Position numbers and translations under genes: made by a program. The notes beneath the pieces were generated by a model. It was not told the DNA's origin, ran no database searches, and was given only the letters and a program-made list of their open reading frames with translations. A DNA stretch of 28,967 nt from JACMLD01 sp964245425 (GTDB lineage: Bacteria > Bacteroidota > Bacteroidia > Chitinophagales > Chitinophagaceae): assembly GCA_964245425.1 (NCBI GenBank), contig CAXTMV010000039.1, positions 1 to 28,967 on the forward strand, written 5' to 3'. Positions within the stretch are counted from its first letter, which is position 1. Each line of letters begins with the position of its first letter. Positions 14,887 through 22,980 of the stretch are shown here, piece after piece.

Positions 14887-15584
14887 TGATGAACTTCTTC
14901 CAGTGCGAACGCCACCGCTGCCGCCGCATGCAGCTGCGTAGTGTCGAAAACAGGAACGCTGCAATCTGTTTGTTTTATCAGCAACGGAATTTCAGTACAA
15001 CCGAGTATGACACCCGCGGCGCCGGCTGCGGCCAGTTTATCGATGATGCCCAGCATTTTTTCTTTGGTGGATGGCAGAAAGATATTTTTACCCATTTCAT
15101 TGTAAATAGCATCGTGTATGTACTGCCGATCAGCCTCTTCCGGCAACAATGTCCGGATGCCATATTTTTCCAGTGCTTGCTGGTAAAAACCCAGCTCCAT
15201 GGTATAGCGGGTGCCCAGTAAAGCCACGGTAGTAAGTCCCTGCTGTTGGATGGCCGCGCCGGTAGCGCCAGCCACATGAATCAACGGTACCGACAGGCCG
15301 TTCTGCACTTCAGCCGCTATCTTATGCATGGTATTGGCGCCCAGTAATATGCAATCTGCCCCCGCCTCCTGCAGGTTTTGTGCAATCTGCGTCATTATGT
15401 TGCTGATGGCAGCCCAGTCACCGGCAAATGTAAGATGTTTGATTTCTTCAAAATCGACAGAATAAATAAGCATCCTGGCCGAATGAACGCCGCCCAGCTG
15501 CTGGTTCACCATTTCATTGATGAGCCGGTAATATTCCGCTGTAGACAGCCAGCTGATGCCGCCGATAAGACCGATTGTTTTCAT
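14880..15584 (-). CDS. Aspartate/glutamate racemase family protein with Ala83 in place of the first catalytic residue
   Basis: 234 residues from ATG 15582-15584. The frame extends to 15668, but the extra 28 residues lie in a repeat-bearing spacer and precede the canonical 'MKTIGLIGGISWLSTAEYY' start. PLP-independent racemases of this family use two residues on opposite sides of the substrate. In the E. coli L-Asp/Glu racemase (YgeA) these are Thr83 and Cys197. Here Cys196 is present in 'ILGCTEIPLL', but the first motif reads 'LLGANTMHK' with Ala83 (codon GCC; ACC would be Thr). All other landmarks, such as 'HSARMLIYSVDFEEI' and 'FDTTQLHA', are intact. It may be inactive as a racemase, act in one direction only, or use another base. 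It is transcribed divergently from threonine aldolase across an inverted repeat. Confidence 0.85.
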   Translation of the reverse strand: MKTIGLIGGISWLSTAEYYRLINEMVNQQLGGVHSARMLIYSVDFEEIKHLTFAGDWAAISNIMTQIAQNLQEAGADCILLGANTMHKIAAEVQNGLSVPLIHVAGATGAAIQQQGLTTVALLGTRYTMELGFYQQALEKYGIRTLLPEEADRQYIHDAIYNEMGKNIFLPSTKEKMLGIIDKLAAAGAAGVILGCTEIPLLIKQTDCSVPVFDTTQLHAAAAVAFALEEVHHS

Positions 15585-15590
15585 CAATGT

Positions 15591-15710
15591 AGATTGAACG
15601 CGGATGATTGGGATTTTTAAGAGGGCTATGATAAAACATATCAATGGGTTCTTATTGCAAGTTATCAAATCCTGGCGATCTTAAAAATCATAATAATCTG
15701 TGTTCTATCT
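15591..15710. repeat. Imperfect inverted repeat filling the racemase / threonine aldolase spacer
   Basis: The left arm (15591-15623), read on the minus strand, is CTCTTAAAAATCCCAATC followed by ATCCGCGTTCAATCT. The right arm (15678-15710) is ATCTTAAAAATCATAATA followed by ATCTGTGTTCTATCT. By hand alignment 26 of 33 positions match. A related sequence lies at 17028-17068. The right arm ends inside the -7 element of the threonine aldolase gene. Confidence 0.7.
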
Positions 15711-15713
15711 TTG
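15706..15713 (+). promoter_or_regulatory. -7 element for threonine aldolase
   Basis: TATCTTTG matches TAnnTTTG, 19 bases before the ATG at 15733. The first five bases belong to the right arm of the inverted repeat. No good -33 element was found. Confidence 0.45.
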
Positions 15714-15732
15714 GTCACTTAAATCTTGCAAC

Positions 15733-16749
15733 ATGTCAATAGATCTCCGTTCCGATACTGTTACCCGCCCGGGTGCGCCGATGCTCACTGCTATGATGCA
15801 GGCCAAAACAGGCGATGATGTGTTTGAGGAAGACCCCACGGTAAACCGGCTGGAAGCTTTTGCCGCCGAGATGTTCGGCAGGGAAGCCGCTATTTACTGT
15901 CCCTCCGGCACCATGAGCAACCAGATAGCCATTAAATGCCATACCCAGCCCGGCGACGAAGTGATTTGCGAAAAGACCAGCCATGTTTATTTATACGAAG
16001 GCGGCGGCATTTCATTTAATGCCGGCGCACAGGTCAGGCTGGTCGACGGCGACCGCGGCCGCATCAGCGCGGCGCAGGTAAAGGACGCCGTTAACCCCGA
16101 CGATGTGCACAAGCCAAGAACCTCACTGGTGTCACTCGAAAATACGGCCAACCGCGGCGGCGGCAGTTGCTATAAAGTGGCCGATATCCTGCAAATAAAA
16201 GCGGCCTGCGCCGAAGCCGGCCTGGCCCTGCACCTGGACGGTGCCCGCCTGTTCAATGCGCTGGTGGCAAACAATGAAACGCCGGAACAATACGGCCAGC
16301 TGTTTGATAGTATTTCCATTTGCCTGAACAAGGGCCTGGGTTGCCCCATGGGCAGCATCCTGATCGGTAATAAAAAATTCATCCGCCAGGCCCGGCGCAT
16401 TCGTAAAGTTTTTGGGGGAGGCCTTCGTCAGGCAGGGTTTATGGCCGCTTCCGGTTTGTATGCCCTGCAGCACAATATCAAAAGACTGGAACTGGATCAT
16501 ATGCATGCCCGGCAGATTGCACTGGCCCTCCAGCAAAAATCATTCACCGGCCATATGCTGCCGGTAGAAACCAATATCGTGATCTTTGAAGTAAAAGGCA
16601 GCTATACCGCAAAAGCATTGTCAGAAAAATTTAAAGCGTATGATGTTAAATGCATCGCCATTTCTCCTACCCAGGTAAGAATGGTTACGCATCTGGATAT
16701 CAGTGAACAGATGGTGAAGGAAGTGATTAGCGTGATTGAACGCCTGTAA
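15733..16749 (+). CDS. Low-specificity L-threonine aldolase
   Basis: 338 residues from ATG 15733. An earlier in-frame ATG at 15700 precedes the -7 element and adds residues foreign to the family, so it is rejected. The PLP enzyme cleaves L-threonine or L-allo-threonine to glycine and acetaldehyde in the cytoplasm. Landmarks are the N-terminal 'IDLRSDTVTRPG', 'GDDVFEEDPTVNRLE', 'YCPSGTMSNQIA', 'LHLDGARLFNA' (Asp that holds the PLP ring nitrogen), and 'SICLNKGLGCPMGS' with Lys200 as the PLP Schiff base. 'RIRKVFGGGLRQAG' follows. Length and all core motifs are normal. It is monocistronic as far as can be seen. Specificity for threonine stereoisomers cannot be read from the sequence. Confidence 0.93.
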   Translation: MSIDLRSDTVTRPGAPMLTAMMQAKTGDDVFEEDPTVNRLEAFAAEMFGREAAIYCPSGTMSNQIAIKCHTQPGDEVICEKTSHVYLYEGGGISFNAGAQVRLVDGDRGRISAAQVKDAVNPDDVHKPRTSLVSLENTANRGGGSCYKVADILQIKAACAEAGLALHLDGARLFNALVANNETPEQYGQLFDSISICLNKGLGCPMGSILIGNKKFIRQARRIRKVFGGGLRQAGFMAASGLYALQHNIKRLELDHMHARQIALALQQKSFTGHMLPVETNIVIFEVKGSYTAKALSEKFKAYDVKCIAISPTQVRMVTHLDISEQMVKEVISVIERL

Positions 16750-16870
16750 TGGATAGAAGGCAGGTTGTATGATTCTTGTGCGCTGTTATGATGGGCAATT
16801 ATTCGGCGGCAAGGTTTTGGAATAAGGAGAAAAACATGGTGGATAATTCAATATACATTTTGCAGGCACA

Positions 16871-17047
16871 ATGAATGAACAATTCGAAGTACTGAAAGGA
16901 TTGCTGGGACGGAAAGATCCCAATAAATCCTGCGAAGGATTCGACAAAAAATTAATATTGTTTGAATCAGAAAATGAATTGCAAATTCCACTGCGCAAGC
17001 GTCCGCTTGTGCCTAACCCGCAAAGGCAAAAATCCCACCAATCATAA
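16871..17047 (+). CDS. Possible 58-residue protein of unknown function
   Basis: ATG 16871 to TAA 17045-17047. The protein starts 'MNEQFEVLKGLLGRKDPNK' and ends in a basic, Pro/Gln-rich tail that is encoded by the dispersed repeat at 17028-17068. A near-promoter TACATTTTG lies just upstream (one base longer than the -7 consensus). The first 40 codons have plausible composition, but there is no recognisable domain. A GC-rich hairpin (GCGCAAGC 16993-17000 with GCTTGTGC 17005-17012) lies inside. It could be a real small gene, the remnant of a longer one, or chance. Confidence 0.3.
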   Translation: MNEQFEVLKGLLGRKDPNKSCEGFDKKLILFESENELQIPLRKRPLVPNPQRQKSHQS

Positions 17048-17068
17048 AAATCCGCGTTCCAATAATCT
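17028..17068. repeat. Dispersed spacer repeat (copy related to 15591-15710)
   Basis: Contains AAAAATCCCACCAATCATAA followed by AAATCCGCGTTCCAATAATCT. It shares the order AAAAATC, AATCAT, ATCCGCGTTC with the arms at 15591-15623 and 15678-15710. It lies nine bases beyond the stop of the minus-strand peptide-binding protein gene. Confidence 0.5.
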
Positions 17069-17076
17069 GCCGTTCA

Positions 17077-18708
17077 TCAGTCCAGCTGAACCCGTCTCAA
17101 TTCCAGCAAATTCAATCCATTGGCCCGGAAATTCTTTACCCGCGGATTCACCAGCCGGAACACTTCATCGTACCATAACGGTACCACCGGTGCATCATTG
17201 ATCACCAGCTGATCCATTTGCCGGTATAATTGCTGTTTAACAGAATCAATGGTTTCCGTCAGCGATTGTTCATACAGGCGATCAAAAAGAGGGTTATTGT
17301 AGCGCGTATAATTGGGTGGCGCCGGATTCCTGCTATAAAATACGCTTAGGTAATTCTCCGCATCGGGATAATCCGCAATCCAACTGCCCCTGAAAAACAG
17401 GGCCTCTGACTTGGCTGTCTGCTCCAGCAACAAGCTTTTCTGCACTACTTCTACCTGGATCTTAATACCTGCTGCTTCCAGCTCCTTCGCAATAAAACTG
17501 GCAAAATCGGCATAGATAGGAATGGTTAATAATTTGATGACCGGAAAACTGTTGAAATCGCCCAACCCCGCCTCTTTTACCAGCTGTCGCGCTTTTTGCG
17601 GATCATAATGATAGCCTTTTACCAGGCTGCTGTCGAAACAGGGAAACCCTGCGGGGATAAAACCGCTCTCGGCCGGTATGCCGATTGAATTGCGCAGGTA
17701 CAGCATCATCTTGCGCCGGTCGAATGCATAATTGATGGCCTGCCTGATCTTCAGCAGGCGCAGCGGCGAATGTTTAACCAGTTCATTGGAACTGTCTACC
17801 ACCATACCCAGGTATTCTGTATTCAGGTAAGGATGCTTGCTGAGTACAATCTTATGGGCCCATTCTTTTTTCAGTTCTCCCTTTTTGCTGATCACTTCAT
17901 CTTTGAAGGATGGATCAATATCGTTGATAAAATCTTCTGCGCCCTGCTGGAACAATAAAAATTCGGTAGCCCTGCTATCATAAAAAGATATCTTGATGCC
18001 ATCGATATACGGCAACTGCATGCCTGTACTGTCTTTTTCAAAATAGCGCTTGTTTTTTGCCAGCACCATGGCCTGCCCTTCTTCCCAGGCAACAAAACGG
18101 AAAGGCCCCGTGCCACAGGGATGGCTGCGAAAATCCTTTCCGTATTTTTCCACCACTTCCTTTGGCACAACGGAACAGTATTGCATACTCAATAAACCCA
18201 GTATGGGGTTAAACGGTTTTAGCAGGGAAAGCTTAAAAGTAGAATCGTTCACGGCACTGAAACCATTTCCCGGGCTTACGCGGTCATTAAAGATCCAGGC
18301 GCCGCTGCTGGCGGTATGTTTATCCGTGATCCGGTTAAAACTGTATACCACATCGGCGGCGGTCAGTCGCCGGCCGATGCCCCCGGCAAAGGCGTCATTG
18401 TCGTGAAAAAAAACATCGGTACGCAAATGAAAAATATACAGCTTCCGATCGGCCGATACCTCCCAGCTTTTTGCCAGCGAAGGCACCATGTGCAGTTCAT
18501 CGTCTGTTTCTACCAGGGTGTTGTACAATTGGTGGATGGCCCACATCACCGACTGGTTCTTGGCAAATGCAGGGTCCAGGCTGGCAATACCGGTAACCTC
18601 ATTATAATGAAATATTTTTTTTTGTTGCGGACCATTATGGCTGCAGGAGGCGCAACCTGCCATCCAACAAAACAGCAATAGGTACCGTACAAATATTTTT
18701 AACTGCAT
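17077..18708 (-). CDS. Peptide ABC transporter substrate-binding lipoprotein (SBP family 5)
   Basis: 543 residues from the ATG at 18706-18708. A lipoprotein signal peptide ends in 'CWMAGC', with a second Cys three residues on. The mature protein has the family 5 (DppA/OppA-like) signatures: 'ASLDPAFAKNQSVMWAIHQLYNTLVE', 'LAKSWEVSADRKLYIFHLR', 'FHDNDAF', 'TAADVVYSFNRI', 'GTGPFRFVAW', 'IDGIKISFYD', 'RQAINYAFDRRKMM' and 'GFIPAGFP'. It is expected to bind oligopeptides or similar solutes in the envelope and pass them to an ABC permease. No permease or ATPase genes are next to it, so it is an orphan binding protein here. The M1 aminopeptidase gene is divergent only 46 bases away, and a joint role in peptide use is plausible but unproven. 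Confidence 0.9.
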   Translation of the reverse strand: MQLKIFVRYLLLFCWMAGCASCSHNGPQQKKIFHYNEVTGIASLDPAFAKNQSVMWAIHQLYNTLVETDDELHMVPSLAKSWEVSADRKLYIFHLRTDVFFHDNDAFAGGIGRRLTAADVVYSFNRITDKHTASSGAWIFNDRVSPGNGFSAVNDSTFKLSLLKPFNPILGLLSMQYCSVVPKEVVEKYGKDFRSHPCGTGPFRFVAWEEGQAMVLAKNKRYFEKDSTGMQLPYIDGIKISFYDSRATEFLLFQQGAEDFINDIDPSFKDEVISKKGELKKEWAHKIVLSKHPYLNTEYLGMVVDSSNELVKHSPLRLLKIRQAINYAFDRRKMMLYLRNSIGIPAESGFIPAGFPCFDSSLVKGYHYDPQKARQLVKEAGLGDFNSFPVIKLLTIPIYADFASFIAKELEAAGIKIQVEVVQKSLLLEQTAKSEALFFRGSWIADYPDAENYLSVFYSRNPAPPNYTRYNNPLFDRLYEQSLTETIDSVKQQLYRQMDQLVINDAPVVPLWYDEVFRLVNPRVKNFRANGLNLLELRRVQLD

Positions 18709-18754
18709 ATTTCAAAAACTACGGCTAAATTTAGCAATCTAAAACTATATCACC

Positions 18755-20383
18755 GTGAATATATCAGGCAGGTTATTTGTTTTGTTTGTGATCATTGGCT
18801 TTTTAACACAGCCGGCCACCGGCCAGCTATTGCACAAGGAAGAACCCTATACGCATGCAGATACCCTGCGCGGCAGCCTGAACCCCGACAGGACCTGGTG
18901 GGATGTTACCTATTATAAGATTACCGTATACCCCGATTATAACAACAAGCAGATACATGGCAGGAATATCATCAGCTTTAAAGTACTGCAAGCCGGCAAG
19001 CACATGCAAATAGATTTGCAGCAGCCCATGCAGATCACGAGCGCCGTGATAGGATCAAAATCGCTGCCCACCCGCCGCGACGGAAATGTATATTATATTG
19101 ATTTCCCCCAGGATNNNNNNNNNNAGCCGCGGGAATCAACCCGCCCGCCATGGGATGGTGGCTGGATCTGGAAAAAAGACGCCCAGGGCAATCCCTGGAT
19201 GAGCGTGGCCTGCCAGGGGCTGGGCGCCAGCGTATGGTATCCCTGTAAAGACATACAGAGCGATGAGCCCGACAAAGGCGCTTCACTCAGCATCGTAGTG
19301 CCGGACAGCCTGGTGGCCGTGGGCAATGGCAGGCTGGTAGAAAAAACAACAGCAAAAGAATTGCCCGGTACAACTATGTACACCTGGCAGGTGGTAGACC
19401 CGATCAATAATTACAATATCATTCCATACATCGGCAAATATGTAAATTTTACTGAAACCTTTGATGGCGAAAAAGGAAAGCTGGATTGCAGCTATTGGGT
19501 GCTGGACTATAACCTGGAGAAAGCAAAAGAACAATTTAAACAGGCTGCACAGATGCTGAAATGTTTTGAACATTGGTTTGGGCCTTACCCTTTTTACGAA
19601 GACAGTTATAAGCTGGTAGAATCGCCGCACCTGGGCATGGAACACCAGAGTGCGGTGGCTTATGGCAATAAATTCGGCAATGGTTACCTGGGCCGCGATC
19701 TCTCCGGCAGCGGCTGGGGCCTGAAATGGGATTTTATTATTGTACATGAAAGCGGCCATGAATGGTTTGCCAACAATATCACCAGCAAAGACCTGGCGGA
19801 TATGTGGCTGCACGAAGGCTTTGCCAATTATTCTGAAACACTTTTCACCGAATGCCAGTTCGGAAAAGAAGCCGGCAATGATTATGTGATCGGTACCCGC
19901 AAAAACATCACCAATACCAGTACCATCATCGGGCCCTATGGGGTAAACCGCGAAGGCAGCGGCGATATGTATTATAAAGGCGGTAACCTGCTGCATACCA
20001 TCCGGCAGGTGATCAACGACGATGAAAAATTCCGCAACATCCTGCGTGGGTTGAATAAAGTATTTTACCATGAAACCGTTACCACCCAGCAGGTAGAGAG
20101 CTATATCAGTAAAGAGGCCGGCATCGATTTTTCAAAGGTCTTCGATCAATACCTGCGTACCATAAAAATACCGGTACTGGAATATAAAATAGCCGATGGC
20201 AAACTTTCTTATCACTGGGCCAATTGCGTACCTGGTTTTGATTTGGCCATTAAGATCAATTGCGGCGGCGCGTATTGGTTAAAGCCAACCGAACAATGGC
20301 AGGAATGGACCCTGCCCGCCGGCAGTACCGATTTCAGCGTCGACAGGAATTTTTATGTGATGACAAAAAATATGAACCCGTAA
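18755..20383 (+). CDS. M1 family zinc aminopeptidase, secreted, interrupted by an N gap
   Basis: About 542 residues as written, from GTG 18755. A signal peptide ends near 'TQPATGQ'. It is a gluzincin metallopeptidase that removes N-terminal residues from peptides. The zinc motif HESGH has His331, Glu332 and His335 (numbered across the gap), and Glu354 in 'LHEGFANYSE' is the third ligand. 'GMEHQSAVAYG' holds the exopeptidase GxMEx motif. The N-terminal beta-domain begins 'WWDVTYYKITVYPDYNNKQIHG'. The 10 N at 19115-19124 fall between 'FPQD' and 'PRE'; homologues as I recall them have roughly 15 more residues there, so the gap is probably under-sized. It lacks the long C-terminal ERAP1-like region, which is normal for this short subfamily. 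It is divergent from the peptide-binding lipoprotein gene. Confidence 0.9.
   Translation: MNISGRLFVLFVIIGFLTQPATGQLLHKEEPYTHADTLRGSLNPDRTWWDVTYYKITVYPDYNNKQIHGRNIISFKVLQAGKHMQIDLQQPMQITSAVIGSKSLPTRRDGNVYYIDFPQDXXXXPRESTRPPWDGGWIWKKDAQGNPWMSVACQGLGASVWYPCKDIQSDEPDKGASLSIVVPDSLVAVGNGRLVEKTTAKELPGTTMYTWQVVDPINNYNIIPYIGKYVNFTETFDGEKGKLDCSYWVLDYNLEKAKEQFKQAAQMLKCFEHWFGPYPFYEDSYKLVESPHLGMEHQSAVAYGNKFGNGYLGRDLSGSGWGLKWDFIIVHESGHEWFANNITSKDLADMWLHEGFANYSETLFTECQFGKEAGNDYVIGTRKNITNTSTIIGPYGVNREGSGDMYYKGGNLLHTIRQVINDDEKFRNILRGLNKVFYHETVTTQQVESYISKEAGIDFSKVFDQYLRTIKIPVLEYKIADGKLSYHWANCVPGFDLAIKINCGGAYWLKPTEQWQEWTLPAGSTDFSVDRNFYVMTKNMNP
19115..19124. other. Assembly gap (10 N) inside the M1 peptidase gene
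   Basis: Exactly ten N, the same size as the gap in mqnE. The bases after it (NAG CCG CGG GAA) fit a Lys/Gln/Glu-Pro-Arg-Glu continuation. A nominal scaffold gap is the likely reading. Confidence 0.95.
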
Positions 20384-20387
20384 AATG

Positions 20388-20408
20388 AGCAATAAAGGGT
20401 TTATTGCT
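20388..20408 (+). terminator. Weak AT-rich hairpin after the M1 peptidase gene
   Basis: AGCAATAAA (20388-20396), loop GGG, TTTATTGCT (20400-20408), a perfect nine-base stem. It starts five bases after the stop. There is no clear T-run after it, so it may terminate poorly and let the next gene be read through. Confidence 0.4.
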
Positions 20409-20440
20409 TTATCATTGCGGCTGAACCTTCAAACCAGGCA

Positions 20441-22018
20441 ATGAAGAAAACGGCGATAATTATTGGTGCAGGACCGGCAGGTTTGACAGCCGCTTACGAA
20501 TTGCTTACCCGAACAGATATCATTCCCATTGTTATAGAAGCCGATGAGCAGGTGGGTGGTCTTTCCAAGACCATCCGTTACAAAGGCAACCGCATCGATA
20601 TCGGCGGTCATCGTTTTTTTTCAAAATCAGAAAGAGTAATTAAATGGTGGCTGCATTTTCTGCCCCTCGATGCCTCCGTTCAACAGGATCATATCAATAT
20701 CCGTTACCAGCACAACCAGGCGGATTTTGCCATTGCCAGCGATGAACTGGGCCAGGGCGACCAGGTGATGATGGTGCGACCCCGCAAATCAAGGATCTTT
20801 TACCAGCGTAAATTCTTCGACTATCCATTGCGGCTAAATGGCCGCACCATTGCTAATCTGGGATGGCTGAAAATGATGCGCATCGGATTCTCTTACCTGG
20901 CCGCCAAATTATTTCCCGTACGCCCGGAATTGAACCTGGCCCAGTTCTTTAGCAACCGCTTCGGCAAGGAGCTATACGAAACTTTTTTTAAGGATTATAC
21001 TGATAATTTATGGTGTGGACACTTCGATCAGATACCGGCCAGATGGGGTCGGCAGCGGGTAAAGGATCTCAACATCAGTAAAGTACTGTGGCATGCGTTT
21101 GTATCATTGTTTTCGACCAATAAAGGCCTGGCGCAAAAAGGAACCAGTACCAGCCTGATTGAACAGTTCCTGTACCCAAAATTCGGCCCGGGCCAGATGT
21201 GGGAAACGGTGGCAGCAGCCGTAGCGCAATTGGGTGGCAGGATTTACCTGCATACGGGTGTCACCCATATTTATGGGGATGGCGATCTCCGGTTAAACGC
21301 GGTAGATGCTGTTGACCGGGTAACTGCTGAAAAATTATCATTCAGGGCAGATTATGTTTTTTCATCTATGCCGGTAAAGGAATTGTTTCAACAACTACAG
21401 GCCGTCAACATACCGGCGGCGGTACGGTCGATTGCAGAAAGACTTGAATACAGGGATTTCCTGGTGGTGGGCATACTGGCCAGCCGGCTTGCCATCAATG
21501 AAAGCAGCACGGGTGGCTTGATAAAAGACAACTGGATTTATGTGCAGGACAAAAAAGTTAAAGCGGGCCGCATACAGGTGTTCAATAACTGGAGCCCTTT
21601 TATGGTGCAGGATCCGGCAACCGTTTGGATAGGGGTAGAATACTTTTGCAATGAAACGGATGATTTCTGGCAGTTGCCCGATAGTAATATTGTGTCAGCT
21701 GCGGTAAAGGAAATGGAATCGATAGGCGTGCTGGAAGCTGCTGAAGTAAAAGATGCCCTTGTGGTCAGGATCAAGAAAGCCTATCCTTCTTATTATGGCA
21801 GTTATGGTGAATTTATTAAGGTGCAGCAGTTTTCAGATACCATCGAAAATCTTTTTTTAATTGGCAGAAATGGTATGCACCGCTACAATAACAGCGATCA
21901 CAGCATGCTTACGGCCATGGCAGTTGTAGACAATATTATTGCGGGCAGAAAAGACAAAACCAATATCTGGGAGATCAATACGGAAGACAGCTACCACGAA
22001 GAACAGGATACTGCTTAA
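20441..22018 (+). CDS. NAD(P)/FAD-dependent oxidoreductase (amine oxidase / HemY-like superfamily)
   Basis: 525 residues from ATG 20441. The N-terminal Rossmann motif is 'AIIIGAGPAGLTAAYELL' (GAGPAG at residues 9-14), followed by 'VIEADEQVGGLSKTIRYKGNRIDIGGHRFFS', which contacts FAD and resembles UDP-galactopyranose mutase and protoporphyrinogen oxidase-like proteins. The C-terminus has a second FAD-binding segment 'ENLFLIGRNGMHRYNNSDHSMLTAMAVVDNI'. The middle substrate domain ('FFKDYTDNLWCGHFDQIPARWGRQRVKDL') is typical of members found near glycosyltransferases in many bacteria. The substrate is not known; a sugar or isoprenoid role is only a possibility. The stop is one base from the stop of the convergent NlpC/P60 gene, so the two transcripts probably overlap at their 3' ends. 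Confidence 0.82.
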   Translation: MKKTAIIIGAGPAGLTAAYELLTRTDIIPIVIEADEQVGGLSKTIRYKGNRIDIGGHRFFSKSERVIKWWLHFLPLDASVQQDHINIRYQHNQADFAIASDELGQGDQVMMVRPRKSRIFYQRKFFDYPLRLNGRTIANLGWLKMMRIGFSYLAAKLFPVRPELNLAQFFSNRFGKELYETFFKDYTDNLWCGHFDQIPARWGRQRVKDLNISKVLWHAFVSLFSTNKGLAQKGTSTSLIEQFLYPKFGPGQMWETVAAAVAQLGGRIYLHTGVTHIYGDGDLRLNAVDAVDRVTAEKLSFRADYVFSSMPVKELFQQLQAVNIPAAVRSIAERLEYRDFLVVGILASRLAINESSTGGLIKDNWIYVQDKKVKAGRIQVFNNWSPFMVQDPATVWIGVEYFCNETDDFWQLPDSNIVSAAVKEMESIGVLEAAEVKDALVVRIKKAYPSYYGSYGEFIKVQQFSDTIENLFLIGRNGMHRYNNSDHSMLTAMAVVDNIIAGRKDKTNIWEINTEDSYHEEQDTA

Positions 22019-22019
22019 C

Positions 22020-22700
22020 CTAATTGCCGGCAGCAGTCATATTATCAGCCTGTTTTACCCTGCCACCACCCCGGAAGGCATGGGCATAATAACCTTCCGA
22101 CATATCGCTGATGGTAACACCGTAATTAACCGAAGCATGTACAAATTTGTTGTTGCCCAGGTACACGCCTACATGCGAAATACCCCGGCGCGTAGTATGA
22201 AAAAAAACCAGGTCGCCCTCTTCCAGCTTGCTTTTCTGGATGTGTTCGCACACATTGTATTGCTCTTTGGCCATCCGGGGCAGGCCAATGCCAAATACGG
22301 TTGTCATTAGGTTGCCGGTAAAGGCCGAGCAATCAATGCCGTCTTTACTGCCGCCGCCGAAATGGTAGGGGGTGCCATACCACTCATCTATAAACGCAAA
22401 TAATTTAAGGTTCGCCAGTGCTTCTACCGGAATATCCATCAGTATGGCATACTTGAACTGCAGGGGGATAAAAGCTTCCGGTGTATGGGTTTGTACAGTG
22501 AACGTATTAACAGGATTATTGTTATTGATACCGGGCGTAGCCGTGGGGCTGCCGGGCCGGATCGTTATATTTTCTATAAAACCGGTGTGGCTGTTCTCGG
22601 CATGCGCGGCGTTGCTGGCGGGGGAGTGGTTCACCACCGGTTTCAACGCTTTGCATGCGCTGAAGCTGATAATTATTATAATGATTGACATCCAACGCAT
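22020..22700 (-). CDS. NlpC/P60 (C40) cell-wall peptidase lipoprotein
   Basis: 226 residues from ATG 22698-22700. A very short lipoprotein signal ('IIIIIISFSAC', Cys15) is followed by a linker of about 70 residues rich in Asn, Pro and Thr. The catalytic domain occupies the last 120 residues: 'WYGTPYHFGGGSKDGIDCSAF' with Cys124, 'GISHVGVYLG' with His176, and a third polar residue (His) in 'NKFVHAS'. C40 enzymes cut D-gamma-glutamyl-diaminopimelate bonds in peptidoglycan peptides and act in wall turnover at the periplasmic face. Length and motifs are normal for Bacteroidota Spr-like members. A single gene, convergent with the FAD oxidoreductase; the promoter was not identified. Confidence 0.92.
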   Translation of the reverse strand: MRWMSIIIIIISFSACKALKPVVNHSPASNAAHAENSHTGFIENITIRPGSPTATPGINNNNPVNTFTVQTHTPEAFIPLQFKYAILMDIPVEALANLKLFAFIDEWYGTPYHFGGGSKDGIDCSAFTGNLMTTVFGIGLPRMAKEQYNVCEHIQKSKLEEGDLVFFHTTRRGISHVGVYLGNNKFVHASVNYGVTISDMSEGYYAHAFRGGGRVKQADNMTAAGN

Positions 22701-22980
22701 TAGATAATTGTTAGGGAAGGTACGGGTTAAAAATCAGGTTATCCTTATAGTTACGCTGCCTTTGTGGAAATATTGTGCCAATCCTTTAAAATGGCAGTAA
22801 ATCTTTGTTTGTTACTTGCATAGAATAGGGTATAAAGTTTGTGCTGCAGAGCTGGGTTTCATTTGCGAAGCCATGTAGCTCAAACTGTATCTTTTAGTAA
22901 CACTTTCAAATAATGTAATGTAAGAATTGATGCAAGCCTTACGCCTTCAAACTGATGCCTTTACCTTAATTTGATTACGA
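22701..22980. other. Divergent intergenic region before dnaE
   Basis: 280 bases. No perfect TAnnTTTG was found. One-mismatch candidates on the plus strand include TTCATTTG and TTAATTTG (close to the dnaE start). No hairpin, RNA gene or ORF could be supported. Confidence 0.5.

Noticed and set aside
15585..15668. An N-terminal extension of the racemase-like protein
   Set aside because: It runs through the inverted repeat and precedes the conserved 'MKTIGLIGG' start.
15700..15732. An earlier ATG for threonine aldolase
   Set aside because: It lies upstream of the TATCTTTG promoter element and adds residues foreign to the family.
19283..20071. A 262-codon minus-strand open frame opposite the M1 peptidase gene
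   Set aside because: The plus strand carries the complete HExxH zinc site and other family motifs; the antisense frame shows no recognisable domain.
22865..22890. A tRNA-like string (GTAGCTCAAACTG) upstream of dnaE
   Set aside because: No matching acceptor stem, anticodon arm or T-loop could be found around it.
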